The position numbers and the translations under genes are program-made. This document shows positions 1-8,980 of a stretch of 47,690 nt of DNA, piece by piece (within the stretch, counting starts at the first letter, position 1; each line of letters begins with the position of its first letter). Below the pieces are notes generated by a model. It ran no database searches and was not told where the DNA came from. It saw nothing but the letters and a program-made list of their open reading frames with translations. This DNA comes from JAAXVZ01 sp964392465. Its GTDB lineage: Archaea > Nanobdellota > Nanobdellia > Woesearchaeales > GW2011-AR15. The stretch lies in contig CAYMPC010000003.1 of assembly GCA_964392465.1 (NCBI GenBank), forward strand, positions 1 through 47,690, in the 5' to 3' direction.

Positions 1-556
1 TATATTCTAGTCTCTGGAACTTTTGAATTAATCCTTTGGGATTATAAACCTTCATTATAGGTGTTGCAATTGCCAATTTTTTATTATTCTGATGCTCATA
101 AACCATATAGGTCAAAGCTTCCTTGTCAACAAAAGAATCAGCATCTAGACAAGCAAACAAATCTCCTTTTAAAACAGATATCCCTTTATTTAATGCTTTA
201 CCTTTTCCTCCTCTTTTTTGAAAAAAATATTTTATATCATAACCTGCATACTTTTTTATAAGCTTATTTGATATATGACCTGTCTTATCTGTAGAACCAT
301 CATCTATAATTAAAATCTCTAATTTTTCTTTTGGGTAATCCAATTCAATCAATGAAGAAATTGTCTTTTCTATTGTACTTTCTTCATTGTAGCAGGGAAC
401 AATAACAGATACTAAGGGGAATTCCTTGAGTTTTGGTTTTTTGCTTAAATCCTTTTGAATCTCTTCTTTTTTTTCTAAAAAAAACAACAACCAATATATC
501 AAGAAGTATAATGTTAATAGATATGAAAACCAAACTACAAGTTTAATTAATTCCAT
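1..556 (-). CDS. Family 2 glycosyltransferase, membrane-anchored (partial, C-terminus off window)
   Basis: The reading frame starts at ATG 556 and runs off the window after 185 codons. Residues about 5-28 form a hydrophobic segment, probably an N-terminal membrane anchor. A GT2 (GT-A fold) domain follows: SVIVPCYNEES near residue 50, DDGSTDKT near residue 80, and DADS near residue 135, the nucleotide-sugar and metal-binding acids of the family. An AGGAG Shine-Dalgarno sequence lies immediately before the start. The gene is last in a reverse-strand series with the three GT-C-like membrane proteins at 618-5601, which suggests transfer of an activated sugar at the membrane. The family resembles processive or dolichyl-phosphate-dependent GT2 enzymes; substrate cannot be read from sequence. 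It is absent from simple start-to-stop ORF listings because it is truncated by the window. Confidence 0.85.
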   Translation of the reverse strand, partial: MELIKLVVWFSYLLTLYFLIYWLLFFLEKKEEIQKDLSKKPKLKEFPLVSVIVPCYNEESTIEKTISSLIELDYPKEKLEILIIDDGSTDKTGHISNKLIKKYAGYDIKYFFQKRGGKGKALNKGISVLKGDLFACLDADSFVDKEALTYMVYEHQNNKKLAIATPIMKVYNPKGLIQKFQRLEY

Positions 557-617
557 ATCTCCTGGGGCTTTTTGCAAATTTTTAAATGTTTCGCTATACT
601 CGAGAGAACAGAGGAAT

Positions 618-2000
618 CTAATTTTGAGAAAGTAATTGCCAAATTTCAACTTCCTGATAATCATATATTTTTTTAAAAGAAATGCTATTTAATAGAACAA
701 ATTGCATTCCTTCTTCTGGCTTTTCCCATACTTCTCCATTTTTCATTTTTTGGTTGATCCAGATATAATTTAAGTTATTATCATTTAAAAAGAGAGTTAT
801 ATTTTTAAGGTTTCTTGATGCAAAAATCTCCTCGCTCTTAAGGATTCTTGCCTTATCCTTAGAGTATAAAAGGTAATTATTATCGGTATAAGTTTTAAAT
901 CTGGAAATACTGTTTATTATAAATCCATATTTATGATAAGAAAAAACATCTCCTTCCGGAACATTGCTTTTTAACCATTCTAAACTTATTATTTCTGCGT
1001 TTTTTGGACCTTCTTGTAAAATCCTGTTTAAGTAAGAACCAGAAGAGAAAAGCAACCCGCAAAAAATCAAAAGGATAACATAACTTTTTAAAGTTGTGCT
1101 TTCCCATTCTCGCTCAGTTATTTTCATAAACGCCAATCCTGCAAAATAGGATAAAATTAAAGTAATAAATAAAATAATAAAACTTGCGTATAAAGAGCAA
1201 ATAAAAAGAAAAATAAGAATAAAATAAGAAAGTGCTTTTTCTTTCTTCGTTTTCCAAGAAAAGAATATTCCGAAAAGACCTAGAAAAAAGATAAAGATAC
1301 TAAAACCAAAAAGAGAACCTAGATCCGATATGTAATAAGTAACAAGATTGTATAAAGAAATATCTCTCAAAAGAGACGCGTATGTTATCCTAATAAAAAA
1401 ATAAGAAACCAGCGCTGTACTAATTAATGGAAAAACAAGGTTTCTGCTTTTAAATCTTTCATATAGAAATATCAACAAGAGAATAATTATCAAAAAAAAA
1501 GCAGGATTAAATAAGAACGAAAAAAGGAAAGATAAGAATCCTAAAAAATATAGGTCTCTTAAAAGTAAATAAGTTCCAAAAAAAAGAAAAAAGAGAGATA
1601 AAAAAAGAATATTATAAGTTAAAGTAAGATATAAAAAAAAAGGAGAAAAAACAAAAAAAATAGTGGTATACATCTTTTGCTCCTCTTTTTCAAGGACATT
1701 ATCTAAGATTTTTTTTATTAGGAAAACATTTAGAATACCAAAAAATATAGGAAGAATCCTCATAAAAAAAACAGGATACCGAGAAAAAGAGACAAGATAA
1801 TTAAGAAGGAAACTTGTTTCTTCTAAAAAAAGAATTATGTTGTTTGTGTTTTTTATTTGATTTATTTCTGATAAATGTTCATATTCTTCATAAGATAAGA
1901 AATTTGTGTTTTTTGAAAATTTAAAAAGATAAAAAGAAGAGATAACAAGGATCATACCCAAAAGAAGAACCATGTTTTTTTGTATCTCTTTCTGTTTCAT
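618..2000 (-). CDS. Polytopic membrane protein, GT-C-like (putative glycosyltransferase)
   Basis: This 460-residue protein has roughly ten hydrophobic segments between residues 12 and 330 and a soluble C-terminal tail of about 120 residues. The tail contains WLKSNVPEGD, similar to the start of the soluble domain in archaeal GT-C proteins (W-x3-N-x-P). The first extracytoplasmic loop has acidic residues (E41, E42), but the D-x-D/D-D pair usual for GT39/GT83 enzymes is not evident, so catalysis is uncertain. I chose ATG at 2000, which follows a TGATTAAAATG junction used by other genes here; a TTG three codons upstream would overlap the previous stop. Five bases separate it from the 503-residue homologue upstream, so the two are almost certainly co-transcribed and may be paralogues. 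Confidence 0.55.
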   Translation of the reverse strand: MKQKEIQKNMVLLLGMILVISSFYLFKFSKNTNFLSYEEYEHLSEINQIKNTNNIILFLEETSFLLNYLVSFSRYPVFFMRILPIFFGILNVFLIKKILDNVLEKEEQKMYTTIFFVFSPFFLYLTLTYNILFLSLFFLFFGTYLLLRDLYFLGFLSFLFSFLFNPAFFLIIILLLIFLYERFKSRNLVFPLISTALVSYFFIRITYASLLRDISLYNLVTYYISDLGSLFGFSIFIFFLGLFGIFFSWKTKKEKALSYFILIFLFICSLYASFIILFITLILSYFAGLAFMKITEREWESTTLKSYVILLIFCGLLFSSGSYLNRILQEGPKNAEIISLEWLKSNVPEGDVFSYHKYGFIINSISRFKTYTDNNYLLYSKDKARILKSEEIFASRNLKNITLFLNDNNLNYIWINQKMKNGEVWEKPEEGMQFVLLNSISFKKIYDYQEVEIWQLLSQN

Positions 2001-2005
2001 TTTAA

Positions 2006-3517
2006 TCAAATCGCCTTCAATTCACACCGCTCTTTGTTTCTTTTGAAAATTTGCGCTTCCTTGGTATTATAAACCAAATCAAAGCACTTTTCATCTATTG
2101 TGCGCATTTGAGTAAGATTATACTCTTGCTTTGTTTTAGAAGAAAAAAGAACATAATCTGAATTATATTTGTTAAGGATTCTTAAGGTTTCAACTTTAAA
2201 AGAAGTTGTATATATTGTTTTTATGTCCTCGAATCTAATATCTACATCTTTTACGCCTAAATATTCTCTGTCCATGACATTTTTTCTAGCACCAAGATAA
2301 GTAATAAAATGACCCTCTTCAGGAATTGAAAAAATAATTGCTTCTTCGGGTGTGTTTTTTTGTAACCAAGAAAAAGTACCCATGTATTCATCTGTTGGTA
2401 TTTTTGATGTTATCTCTCCCATTATTAAAAAACTAGGAAGAGTATGCCCGAATAACAACAAAACAAAAACAACAAAGTATAATTTAGACTCATGGTCTGA
2501 AAACTTGGTTTTTTTGATTGTTGCAAAAAAGTCTGCCAGAAATTGTCCTAATAGTATTACAAGTGTAACTCCTAAAAACATTAAAGAAAGTTCTGCAGGC
2601 AAAAATTTAAACCAAAACATGAGAAAGGTAGATAAAAAAAAACTGATAAATAATAACATATTCCTGCTTTTTTTAAAAATAAGATATTTGTAAATTGTAT
2701 ATATGCCAAAAACAAAGGGGAATATGCCTATACTTGCTAGTGCTACAGAAAGATTAATTGAAGTAAAGTATTTATCTATTGTGCTTGCAGGAACATTATT
2801 CCAAATTACTGAAAAACCATTATTTTGAAATGCGAATTTAAATACTATAAAATTTGCCCATAAATAAAAGAAAATAAAAAACGTCATAAATTCAATTTTT
2901 ATTTTTTCGATTTCTACATTTTCAATATAGGATAAAATCAGATAAATTATCAGCCCAACAAGGATTAAAAAGGAATAAGGAGAAATCATTATCAACAATA
3001 GTGTTAGAAAAATCAGATTGTTCAGATTTTTTTTATCTCTCTCAAGCATAATAAAAAGATATAATAAAAGAAAGGTGGCTGGAAAAAGAAATGAATATAT
3101 GCTAAGTTTATTTAAAGTTTCATTTATATATAAAGGAAAAGAAGCAGCCGCAATAGAACATAGCAGAGAGACATTTCTGTTTTTTATTGTTTGTGAAGTA
3201 ATAAGGTATATTATAATAACTAATGTTGATGCAAAAAGGTTGTTTATTATTTTTAAAACTAATATCTTTGGAAATAACAAGGCAAAAAAAGCCATGATGT
3301 AAAAATAAACCGGCATAAAAACAAAAGTTCTTCCTCCATAGCTGAGTTCGTCTTGAATTAATGGCTTTCCCGTGCTTAAAATATGATCAATTTGCCTTAG
3401 TGCAAAATAAGAAGTATCATCACTGAAGTACTCTGACTGAAGAGAAAAATAAAGTCGAATAAAGAAATATGATAAAAAAAGTAAAGTTAATAAGATATGT
3501 CTGAATTTTATTTTCAT
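2006..3517 (-). CDS. Polytopic GT-C family glycosyltransferase-like membrane protein
   Basis: This 503-residue protein has an N-terminal transmembrane helix, then a loop with D33-D34 in SDDTSYFALRQ. That matches the place and type of the catalytic acidic pair of GT-C enzymes (GT39, GT83, ArnT-like), which use polyprenyl-phosphate sugars on the outer face of the membrane. About ten to twelve further helices follow, and from residue 370 a soluble domain begins with WLQKNTPEEA, the common opening of the C-terminal domain in archaeal members. It sits between a paralogue-like gene (618-2000) and a small membrane protein (3549-3962) on one strand. It probably builds or attaches a surface glycan; donor and acceptor are unknown. 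Confidence 0.6.
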   Translation of the reverse strand: MKIKFRHILLTLLFLSYFFIRLYFSLQSEYFSDDTSYFALRQIDHILSTGKPLIQDELSYGGRTFVFMPVYFYIMAFFALLFPKILVLKIINNLFASTLVIIIYLITSQTIKNRNVSLLCSIAAASFPLYINETLNKLSIYSFLFPATFLLLYLFIMLERDKKNLNNLIFLTLLLIMISPYSFLILVGLIIYLILSYIENVEIEKIKIEFMTFFIFFYLWANFIVFKFAFQNNGFSVIWNNVPASTIDKYFTSINLSVALASIGIFPFVFGIYTIYKYLIFKKSRNMLLFISFFLSTFLMFWFKFLPAELSLMFLGVTLVILLGQFLADFFATIKKTKFSDHESKLYFVVFVLLLFGHTLPSFLIMGEITSKIPTDEYMGTFSWLQKNTPEEAIIFSIPEEGHFITYLGARKNVMDREYLGVKDVDIRFEDIKTIYTTSFKVETLRILNKYNSDYVLFSSKTKQEYNLTQMRTIDEKCFDLVYNTKEAQIFKRNKERCELKAI

Positions 3518-3548
3518 TTTAATTATAACCTATATTCTTATTTTATTT

Positions 3549-3962
3549 TTATATTTTAATATTTTTAACATGGAAAACAAGGGAAATAATAAATGTTAAA
3601 AAAGCAACTACAAAAAACAAGAGCTTTGTAATTGGAAACTTCAAAACAATATCCAATATAACATAAATAGCTGAATATGTTAAACCAAGCAAGTTTGTTA
3701 AAAAAAATCTCTCTATTGTGCTTAAATAAGGGATTTGTTGAATGAAAAAAACAAAAGGAAAATACATAAATAATAGATAAGTGAATGCTAGTTTAAAAGA
3801 CAAAACTATATCATTCAAAGGAAGCGTGATTATAAAGAAAATTACAAAACTGAGTAGACTGCTTTTAAGAATTTCATAAAAAGAAAACGCAGCTCCTTTT
3901 TCCTTGGTTGTGTCCTCTTGTTTATAATGTTTGATTTCGTTATAATTCTTCTTTTTTTTCAT
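3549..3962 (-). CDS. Small four-helix membrane protein of unknown function
   Basis: This 137-residue protein has a lysine-rich, hydrophilic N-terminus (residues 1-30) and four hydrophobic segments at about 32-52, 55-75, 85-107 and 110-133. I do not recognise a family. Its start overlaps the end of the 553-residue GT-C-like gene by 23 bases, so translation is probably coupled. It could be an accessory subunit of the neighbouring membrane glycosyltransferases; this is inference from position only. Confidence 0.65.
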   Translation of the reverse strand: MKKKKNYNEIKHYKQEDTTKEKGAAFSFYEILKSSLLSFVIFFIITLPLNDIVLSFKLAFTYLLFMYFPFVFFIQQIPYLSTIERFFLTNLLGLTYSAIYVILDIVLKFPITKLLFFVVAFLTFIISLVFHVKNIKI

Positions 3963-5601
3963 TTTTTAGTATAATATAACCTTCTGTATTGTAGACTATA
4001 TTAAAGTTGTATTTATTTATATATTCTGATACAAAAAAACGATTTATGTTTGCAAGATCTGGTGTTAAGTCTTGAAATATGACATAATCAAAATCAAGAA
4101 TATTATATGTTCTATTTGGTTCTAGATATGTCGAATAAGTCCAGAAATCTGTCTCAATCTTATGGCTTCTTAGTGTGTTTGCGCCCCATTCTCCTTCAAA
4201 TACTAATGGAGTTGTATTTGTTGAAACATATTCATTTACCTTTCTTTGGTATTCATTCATATCAAAATAAGCAGTAATCCTTTTTGTGTAGATGGATTCT
4301 GATTGAAATACTCCTCCATAAAATAGGAGTTTGCTTTCTTTATCTGTATTTGCCTGAATCCATTGATATACTTTCCATTCTTCAATAGGAAGGTGTTCAT
4401 ACTTTAACCTATCTTTAAGAGTGTTGTATTCCTGAATAGAAGAAAATACAAGAAAAACAAAAATCAAAGAAACTACAATAAGTTCTGAAAATTTTATTTT
4501 TTTCAGAGACTTAATAATAAAAAAATATATTCCGTAAGCTATGGTTGGATATAAGAAAAAAGGCGTCATTGTCCTTAATCTTATGAAATAATATGGTTGT
4601 TCTATAATTATAGGAGTCAAATAGATTATCAAAAAGTAATATAAATTAATAAGCAACCATGTTTTGTATTTTTTTCTGTTCAAAAATAGCTGAACGAGTG
4701 TAATCAAAAAAATAACAAGAATATACCAAGGAATAAAAGAGAGAATGGGATAAACCAAACCACCGGAATATTCCTTATTAAAGTAAACGCTTCTTATTCC
4801 ATAAAGTCCTAGCTTAAATTGTGATCCTCCTTCATCTCCCCATACAAACAAAAATCTTGGAATAAGAACCAAAAAGACAACTAGAAATACGCCTCCTAAA
4901 AGAGCAAAAGATTTTAGTAAAAATTTAAAATCTTTAGATTTTAGAGAAACTTGGATTATATAAATCCCTAAAAGTAAAGTAGGTAAAAAAAGAACTCCTA
5001 AATCTTGGGGATGAACAAGCATTACACCCACCAGAGTAAGACCTATAAAAAACAGATTCCATTGTTCTTTTCTTTTAAAATATCTTACAAAAAGCCATAT
5101 AAAAGTAAGTATAAACAGATTGCTTACTATTTGCAACCATAATCCTATATAAAGCCCATAAAGCCACACACTTAAAGGCATAGGAAGTGATGCAAAAAAG
5201 GAAGATATCAGTGAGATCTTATTATTTTCAAATATTTCTAATGATATAAGATAAAGTATAACAACATAAAAAGCCATTGAAATGCATATTAAAAAATAAA
5301 GTGTCACCCAAGCAGGCAAACTTGAAAAACTTGTTAAAATAGAAGAAGACAAATAATATAAAGGTGGTTGAAGGCTTGCTTCTTTTTCTTTTCCTAAGGA
5401 GATATAAGAATCATAATAATTCCACTGCTTTGTGTCAAGAATTCCCTCGACAGCAATTGAGTGATAAAAAGGATCCGCTGCTTTAAGATTACCTGGATGT
5501 GATAACGGGAGTCCATCTAAATTTAAATAAAGAATAGATGAAAACGCAAAAAGAAACAATATAACGTAAGATAAGTATTCCTCTTTAAAAAAATCCCCCA
5601 T
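3940..5601 (-). CDS. STT3/GT-C-like polytopic membrane protein
   Basis: This 553-residue protein has a first helix at about 11-28, then an outer loop with D43 in KAADPFYHSI. That resembles the first acidic motif of oligosaccharyltransferase STT3/AglB (D-P-x-Y/F) and of other GT-C enzymes. About eleven more helices follow up to residue 380. The soluble C-terminal domain starts near W-I-x-A-N-T (residue about 408) and contains no WWDYG motif, so it is not a canonical AglB. It is first in the reverse-strand series reaching position 1, with its own promoter in the 100-bp divergent gap to the methyltransferase. A lipid-linked sugar transferase or polymer-forming enzyme is the likeliest role. Confidence 0.55.
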   Translation of the reverse strand: MGDFFKEEYLSYVILFLFAFSSILYLNLDGLPLSHPGNLKAADPFYHSIAVEGILDTKQWNYYDSYISLGKEKEASLQPPLYYLSSSILTSFSSLPAWVTLYFLICISMAFYVVILYLISLEIFENNKISLISSFFASLPMPLSVWLYGLYIGLWLQIVSNLFILTFIWLFVRYFKRKEQWNLFFIGLTLVGVMLVHPQDLGVLFLPTLLLGIYIIQVSLKSKDFKFLLKSFALLGGVFLVVFLVLIPRFLFVWGDEGGSQFKLGLYGIRSVYFNKEYSGGLVYPILSFIPWYILVIFLITLVQLFLNRKKYKTWLLINLYYFLIIYLTPIIIEQPYYFIRLRTMTPFFLYPTIAYGIYFFIIKSLKKIKFSELIVVSLIFVFLVFSSIQEYNTLKDRLKYEHLPIEEWKVYQWIQANTDKESKLLFYGGVFQSESIYTKRITAYFDMNEYQRKVNEYVSTNTTPLVFEGEWGANTLRSHKIETDFWTYSTYLEPNRTYNILDFDYVIFQDLTPDLANINRFFVSEYINKYNFNIVYNTEGYIILKNEKKEEL

Positions 5602-5702
5602 TTATCTTATAAAATACTCATTAATTATTAAGTTTTTGTTTTTAATACTCTTTTCAAATAAACTTAAATAGTCTTTACTAATTTAAGATAAACTGAAGAT
5701 AA

Positions 5703-6332
5703 ATGAGTAAACAAAACAAAATTTTTATGCCTGAGGATCATATGGATTCACTATATAATTCCAAGAATCCTTTAGTAAGATTTGTTCATAATAATAGGTT
5801 AGATAGACTTGCTTTTTCTTTGCCTAAAAAAAATAATTTAAAAGTGTTGGATGCTGGTTGTGGAGAGGGGCATTTAATCCAAAAATTAAATTCTGTTAAT
5901 AATAAAAATAAATATTATGGTGCTGATCTAACAGGCATTGCCTTAAAAAAGGCAAAAAAAAGATGCCCTTATGCAAATTTAAAAAAGATGGATTTAACTA
6001 AGTTAAACTATGATGCTTCTTTTTTTGATATTGTTATATGTAGTGAAGTTATAGAGCACATTTATGAATATGAAAAAGTGATTTCTGAATTAGTTCGGGT
6101 TTTAAAAAAAGGGGGCTTCTTAATAATAACCTTTCCTAATGAGAAGTTATGGACTCTCAGCAGAGTGCTTCTTTTGAGAAGACCAATAAAAGTTCCCGAT
6201 CATGTCAATTCTTTTCAACCAAAATATTTTAAAGAAAAAGTAAATATGAAATTGGTTTACCAATTTAATCTGCCCTTTAATATGCCTTTCTTCTTTTCTC
6301 TTGGATGTTTGATGAAGTTCAGCAAAGAATAA
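5703..6332 (+). CDS. Class I SAM-dependent methyltransferase
   Basis: This 209-residue protein has the Rossmann-fold motifs of class I methyltransferases. Motif I is VLDAGCGEGH at about 48-57, which binds S-adenosylmethionine. An acidic end of strand 2 (GADLTG) follows, then FDIVICSEVIEHI near 105 (motif IV) and LKKGGFLIITFPNE near 135. It resembles the UbiE/COQ5-type Methyltransf_11 group. The C-terminus is short and lacks an obvious substrate domain. It stands alone on the plus strand between glycosyltransferase genes, so a sugar or lipid-glycan methylation role is reasonable but unproven. Confidence 0.85.
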   Translation: MSKQNKIFMPEDHMDSLYNSKNPLVRFVHNNRLDRLAFSLPKKNNLKVLDAGCGEGHLIQKLNSVNNKNKYYGADLTGIALKKAKKRCPYANLKKMDLTKLNYDASFFDIVICSEVIEHIYEYEKVISELVRVLKKGGFLIITFPNEKLWTLSRVLLLRRPIKVPDHVNSFQPKYFKEKVNMKLVYQFNLPFNMPFFFSLGCLMKFSKE

Positions 6333-6339
6333 TTAAAAG

Positions 6340-7053
6340 TTAATATTTTTTAGCAAAATCATTTAATCTTATTTTTATAAGTTCAAAAAGCATAGAAAAA
6401 GAATCTTTGAATAATCTGACTTTACTAGAAGAATCGTTATACCATTCAACTCCTATCTCTTTTATCTTTAGGTTATATTTATTTGCCAAAAAAAGTATTT
6501 CAACATCAAAACCAAATCCGAATATTTTTTGCTTTTTGAATATTTTCCTGCTTTTTTTCATGTTAAATAATTTGAATCCGCACTGTGTATCTTTTATTTT
6601 TAAATTAATGAAAAAACTAACTAAAAAAGGAAAAATATTTCCTGCCATAATTCTCCAGGGTGTCTGTTTTTCTACAACATTAGATTCTTTTGTCCTTCTA
6701 GAACCTAAAATGATGTCATATTCAGGGATAATGGCTAAAAACTTCTCTATCTCTTCTATAGGAGTACTTAAGTCAGCATCTGTAAATAAGGCATAATCTC
6801 CTTTGCAATGGAGCATTCCGCTTTTTACTGAATATCCCTTTCCCATATTACAAGGGTTCTTTATAATTATTATATCTTTTGAGACCTTAATTATTTTATT
6901 TATTGTGTTGTCTGTTGAACCATCATCTACAACTATTATTTCAAACTTGGCTTCTTTTTTTTTTAGATATGCTAATATCTTAATTAGGGTTTTTTCTATT
7001 CTCTTTTCTTCATTATATGCAGGAATAATAACAGATAAAAATTTGGGTTTCAT
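6340..7053 (-). CDS. Dolichyl-phosphate sugar synthase-like GT2
   Basis: This 237-residue GT2 enzyme resembles ALG5/DPG synthases, which move glucose or mannose from a nucleotide sugar to dolichyl phosphate on the cytoplasmic face. Visible motifs are SVIIPAYNEEKRI at 7-19, VVDDGSTDNT near 42, FTDADLSTP near 94 (metal-binding D-x-D), GSRR near 118 and the family signature DTQCGFKLF near 157. No C-terminal membrane helices are present. Its ATG lies two bases after the stop of the NFACT gene, so the two are co-transcribed. The product would supply the lipid-linked sugar needed by the GT-C proteins nearby. Confidence 0.85.
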   Translation of the reverse strand: MKPKFLSVIIPAYNEEKRIEKTLIKILAYLKKKEAKFEIIVVDDGSTDNTINKIIKVSKDIIIIKNPCNMGKGYSVKSGMLHCKGDYALFTDADLSTPIEEIEKFLAIIPEYDIILGSRRTKESNVVEKQTPWRIMAGNIFPFLVSFFINLKIKDTQCGFKLFNMKKSRKIFKKQKIFGFGFDVEILFLANKYNLKIKEIGVEWYNDSSSKVRLFKDSFSMLFELIKIRLNDFAKKY

Positions 7054-7055
7054 TG

Positions 7056-8168
7056 TTAATCCAGGTCAATTGTTATTTTTTTTTCTTTTTCATTAACTTC
7101 TTTTATGATCTTGTGGTTTTCCAGTTTTTCTTTTATTTCTCTAATTGAATGTTTTTCTCTTGCTTTTTTAATTTCTGACAGGACCTTATCTAAAAAAGCA
7201 TATTTCTCATATATCGCTTCTCCTTTCTTTTGGTTTTCCTGAAATGCATCAAAAAAGCCTTTAATCTGTACTTCCTGCTTTTTTATTATACCTTGAAGTT
7301 TTATTTTTTCATTATCTTTTTTAGAAACAAAAATATTTTGTTCTTCTGAAATACTTAAAAAATATTTTGATATTGCTTCACTAAAGAGATTAAACTTTTC
7401 TTTTTTATTATTTTTGAAAGTAATTAAATCAAATGGAGAAAAATTTACAGGCTTATTGTTTTCAAAATAAACAAAGGGTTCTGGACTCATTTTTTTTATT
7501 TCGTCAAAAACATTATAGATTTGGGATATCTCTTTTTTTTCCAGTTGAATCTTTTTCTTATCGATTTTTGCCCTGTGGCATATTTCTTCGGCATATTTTC
7601 CGCCGAGCCCAAAATTTACTGCAAGGGTTATGACAATCGAATCTTTATCTGTTGTTTCAATTGATTTTACAAATTTGCCTTCGTCTAAGTTTAGAAAATT
7701 AACTTCTTTTTTGGGATAATCATAAATCGCTCCAGGCCTGATTAATCTAGAACCGAATCCTTTGTATTCTTTTGCCATAATTATTTTATAATTTTTATCG
7801 CATAAGATTAGATTGCCTGGCCTAAATAATTCTATTAATAAAAAATAGTTACTTGTCAATGTTTCTATTTCTATCTCTATAATCCTCTCAAATTCCTTTT
7901 GCAATATTTTTTTTATTCTTGTTTTCAATAAATGTTTTCTTAAAGAAAGAGCCAACTTTCCGCTTTCTTCAATCTCCTCTTTTGTATCTGATAGAAACAT
8001 ATAATTAGGGAAAAAAACATGGAGAAATTTCTTTTCTTTTCCAGGTATGTAAAACTGAAAAATTATGTGCTCTTCTTTTTGGAATATGTTTTCTACTCTT
8101 GATTCTTCAAGTACCTTAATCTCTTTCATTAAAAAAAAAAGGTCTATGGAAGATAGTTCTTGTGCCAT
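7056..8168 (-). CDS. NFACT-N domain protein (RqcH/Rqc2/NEMF-like), lacking NFACT-R
   Basis: The 370-residue product matches the N-terminal part of the NFACT family (archaeal RqcH, eukaryotic Rqc2/NEMF, bacterial FbpA). Features are the NFACT-N fold with FLHVFFPNYMFLSDT near 50 and LFRPGNLILCD near 112, and RLIRPGAIYDYP near 140. A helix-hairpin-helix segment GLGGKYAEEICHRAKID lies at about 187-203, followed by a charged coiled coil at about 285-360. Family members bind stalled 60S/50S-peptidyl-tRNA complexes and direct C-terminal alanine tailing. Archaeal homologues are usually about 600-700 residues; here the protein stops where the second coiled coil and NFACT-R (DUF814) domain should begin. 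The glycosyltransferase gene starts two bases later, so this is not a simple frameshift. A TATA-like element near 8197 lies 29 bp from the ATG. Confidence 0.85.
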   Translation of the reverse strand: MAQELSSIDLFFLMKEIKVLEESRVENIFQKEEHIIFQFYIPGKEKKFLHVFFPNYMFLSDTKEEIEESGKLALSLRKHLLKTRIKKILQKEFERIIEIEIETLTSNYFLLIELFRPGNLILCDKNYKIIMAKEYKGFGSRLIRPGAIYDYPKKEVNFLNLDEGKFVKSIETTDKDSIVITLAVNFGLGGKYAEEICHRAKIDKKKIQLEKKEISQIYNVFDEIKKMSPEPFVYFENNKPVNFSPFDLITFKNNKKEKFNLFSEAISKYFLSISEEQNIFVSKKDNEKIKLQGIIKKQEVQIKGFFDAFQENQKKGEAIYEKYAFLDKVLSEIKKAREKHSIREIKEKLENHKIIKEVNEKEKKITIDLD

Positions 8169-8252
8169 ATTGCTTCAATAGCATAAAATAAATCAAATAT
8201 ATTAATAATTAACTGAAAAATTTATAATCTAATGTAAAATATCAAAAGAAAT

Positions 8253-8969
8253 ATGATCTCTTTCATAATTCCCTGTCTTGATGAAGAAAAAAGAATTGCT
8301 TCTGTTATTAAGCAATTTGGAGTTCTAAAAGGTAAATATGATTATGAGGTTATTATAGGAGATGGCGGAAGCACAGACAAGACAGTAAAAATTGCAAAAA
8401 AACACGGGGCAAACGTATTTCAGAATAAAAGAGAGAATCAAAATATTGCAAAAAACAGGAACCTTGGGGCAAAGTATGCAAAAGGTGATATTTTGGTTTT
8501 TTGTGATGCAGATACCAAACTATCTAATCCCTTATTCTTCACTAAAACAATTATTTCTAAATTTGAAGATACAAATATTGTGGGCGGTGTTCCAAAGATA
8601 AGAGTACTTCCTAAAGAAGAAAAAAATGAAGATAAATTATATTTATTTATACTAAATCTATATTGCAAAGAGAGCTTTAAAACAAAAAAACCTATAGCGA
8701 GCGGACAATGCCAGATAATTAGGAGAAGCACTTTTGAAAAAATAAAAGGATATAATGAGAAGCTTGCACATGGTGAAGATGGAGACTTAATAATGCGCCT
8801 TGGAAAAATCGGAAAATTATATTTTTTCTCTAATCTCACTATTTATGAAAGTGCAAGAAGATATAGAAAATGGGGATACTCAAAGCTCATAACAACTGCA
8901 GCTGCCAATTTAATGTCAAGAGCTATTTTCAAAAAAGATATATTGAAAGAATGGGAAAGAGTTGAATAA
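8253..8969 (+). CDS. Family 2 glycosyltransferase
   Basis: This 238-residue soluble GT2 protein has FIIPCLDEEKRI at 4-15, IIGDGGSTDKT at about 34-44 and VFCDADTKL near 86, the metal-binding D-x-D. A later GEDGDLIMRLGK segment near 172 carries the E-D acceptor-side signature of cellulose-synthase-like and rhamnosyl-type enzymes. A TATA-like TTTATAAT at 8221-8228 is 28 bp from the ATG, consistent with a leaderless transcript. It is divergent from the NFACT gene and convergent with glmS. Its substrate is unknown. Confidence 0.85.
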   Translation: MISFIIPCLDEEKRIASVIKQFGVLKGKYDYEVIIGDGGSTDKTVKIAKKHGANVFQNKRENQNIAKNRNLGAKYAKGDILVFCDADTKLSNPLFFTKTIISKFEDTNIVGGVPKIRVLPKEEKNEDKLYLFILNLYCKESFKTKKPIASGQCQIIRRSTFEKIKGYNEKLAHGEDGDLIMRLGKIGKLYFFSNLTIYESARRYRKWGYSKLITTAAANLMSRAIFKKDILKEWERVE

Positions 8970-8980
8970 TTTTTTTACAA

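Noticed and set aside
7040..7070. Possible frameshift splitting the NFACT gene
   Set aside because: The sequence after the stop encodes an intact GT2 enzyme, not an NFACT-R domain in any frame.
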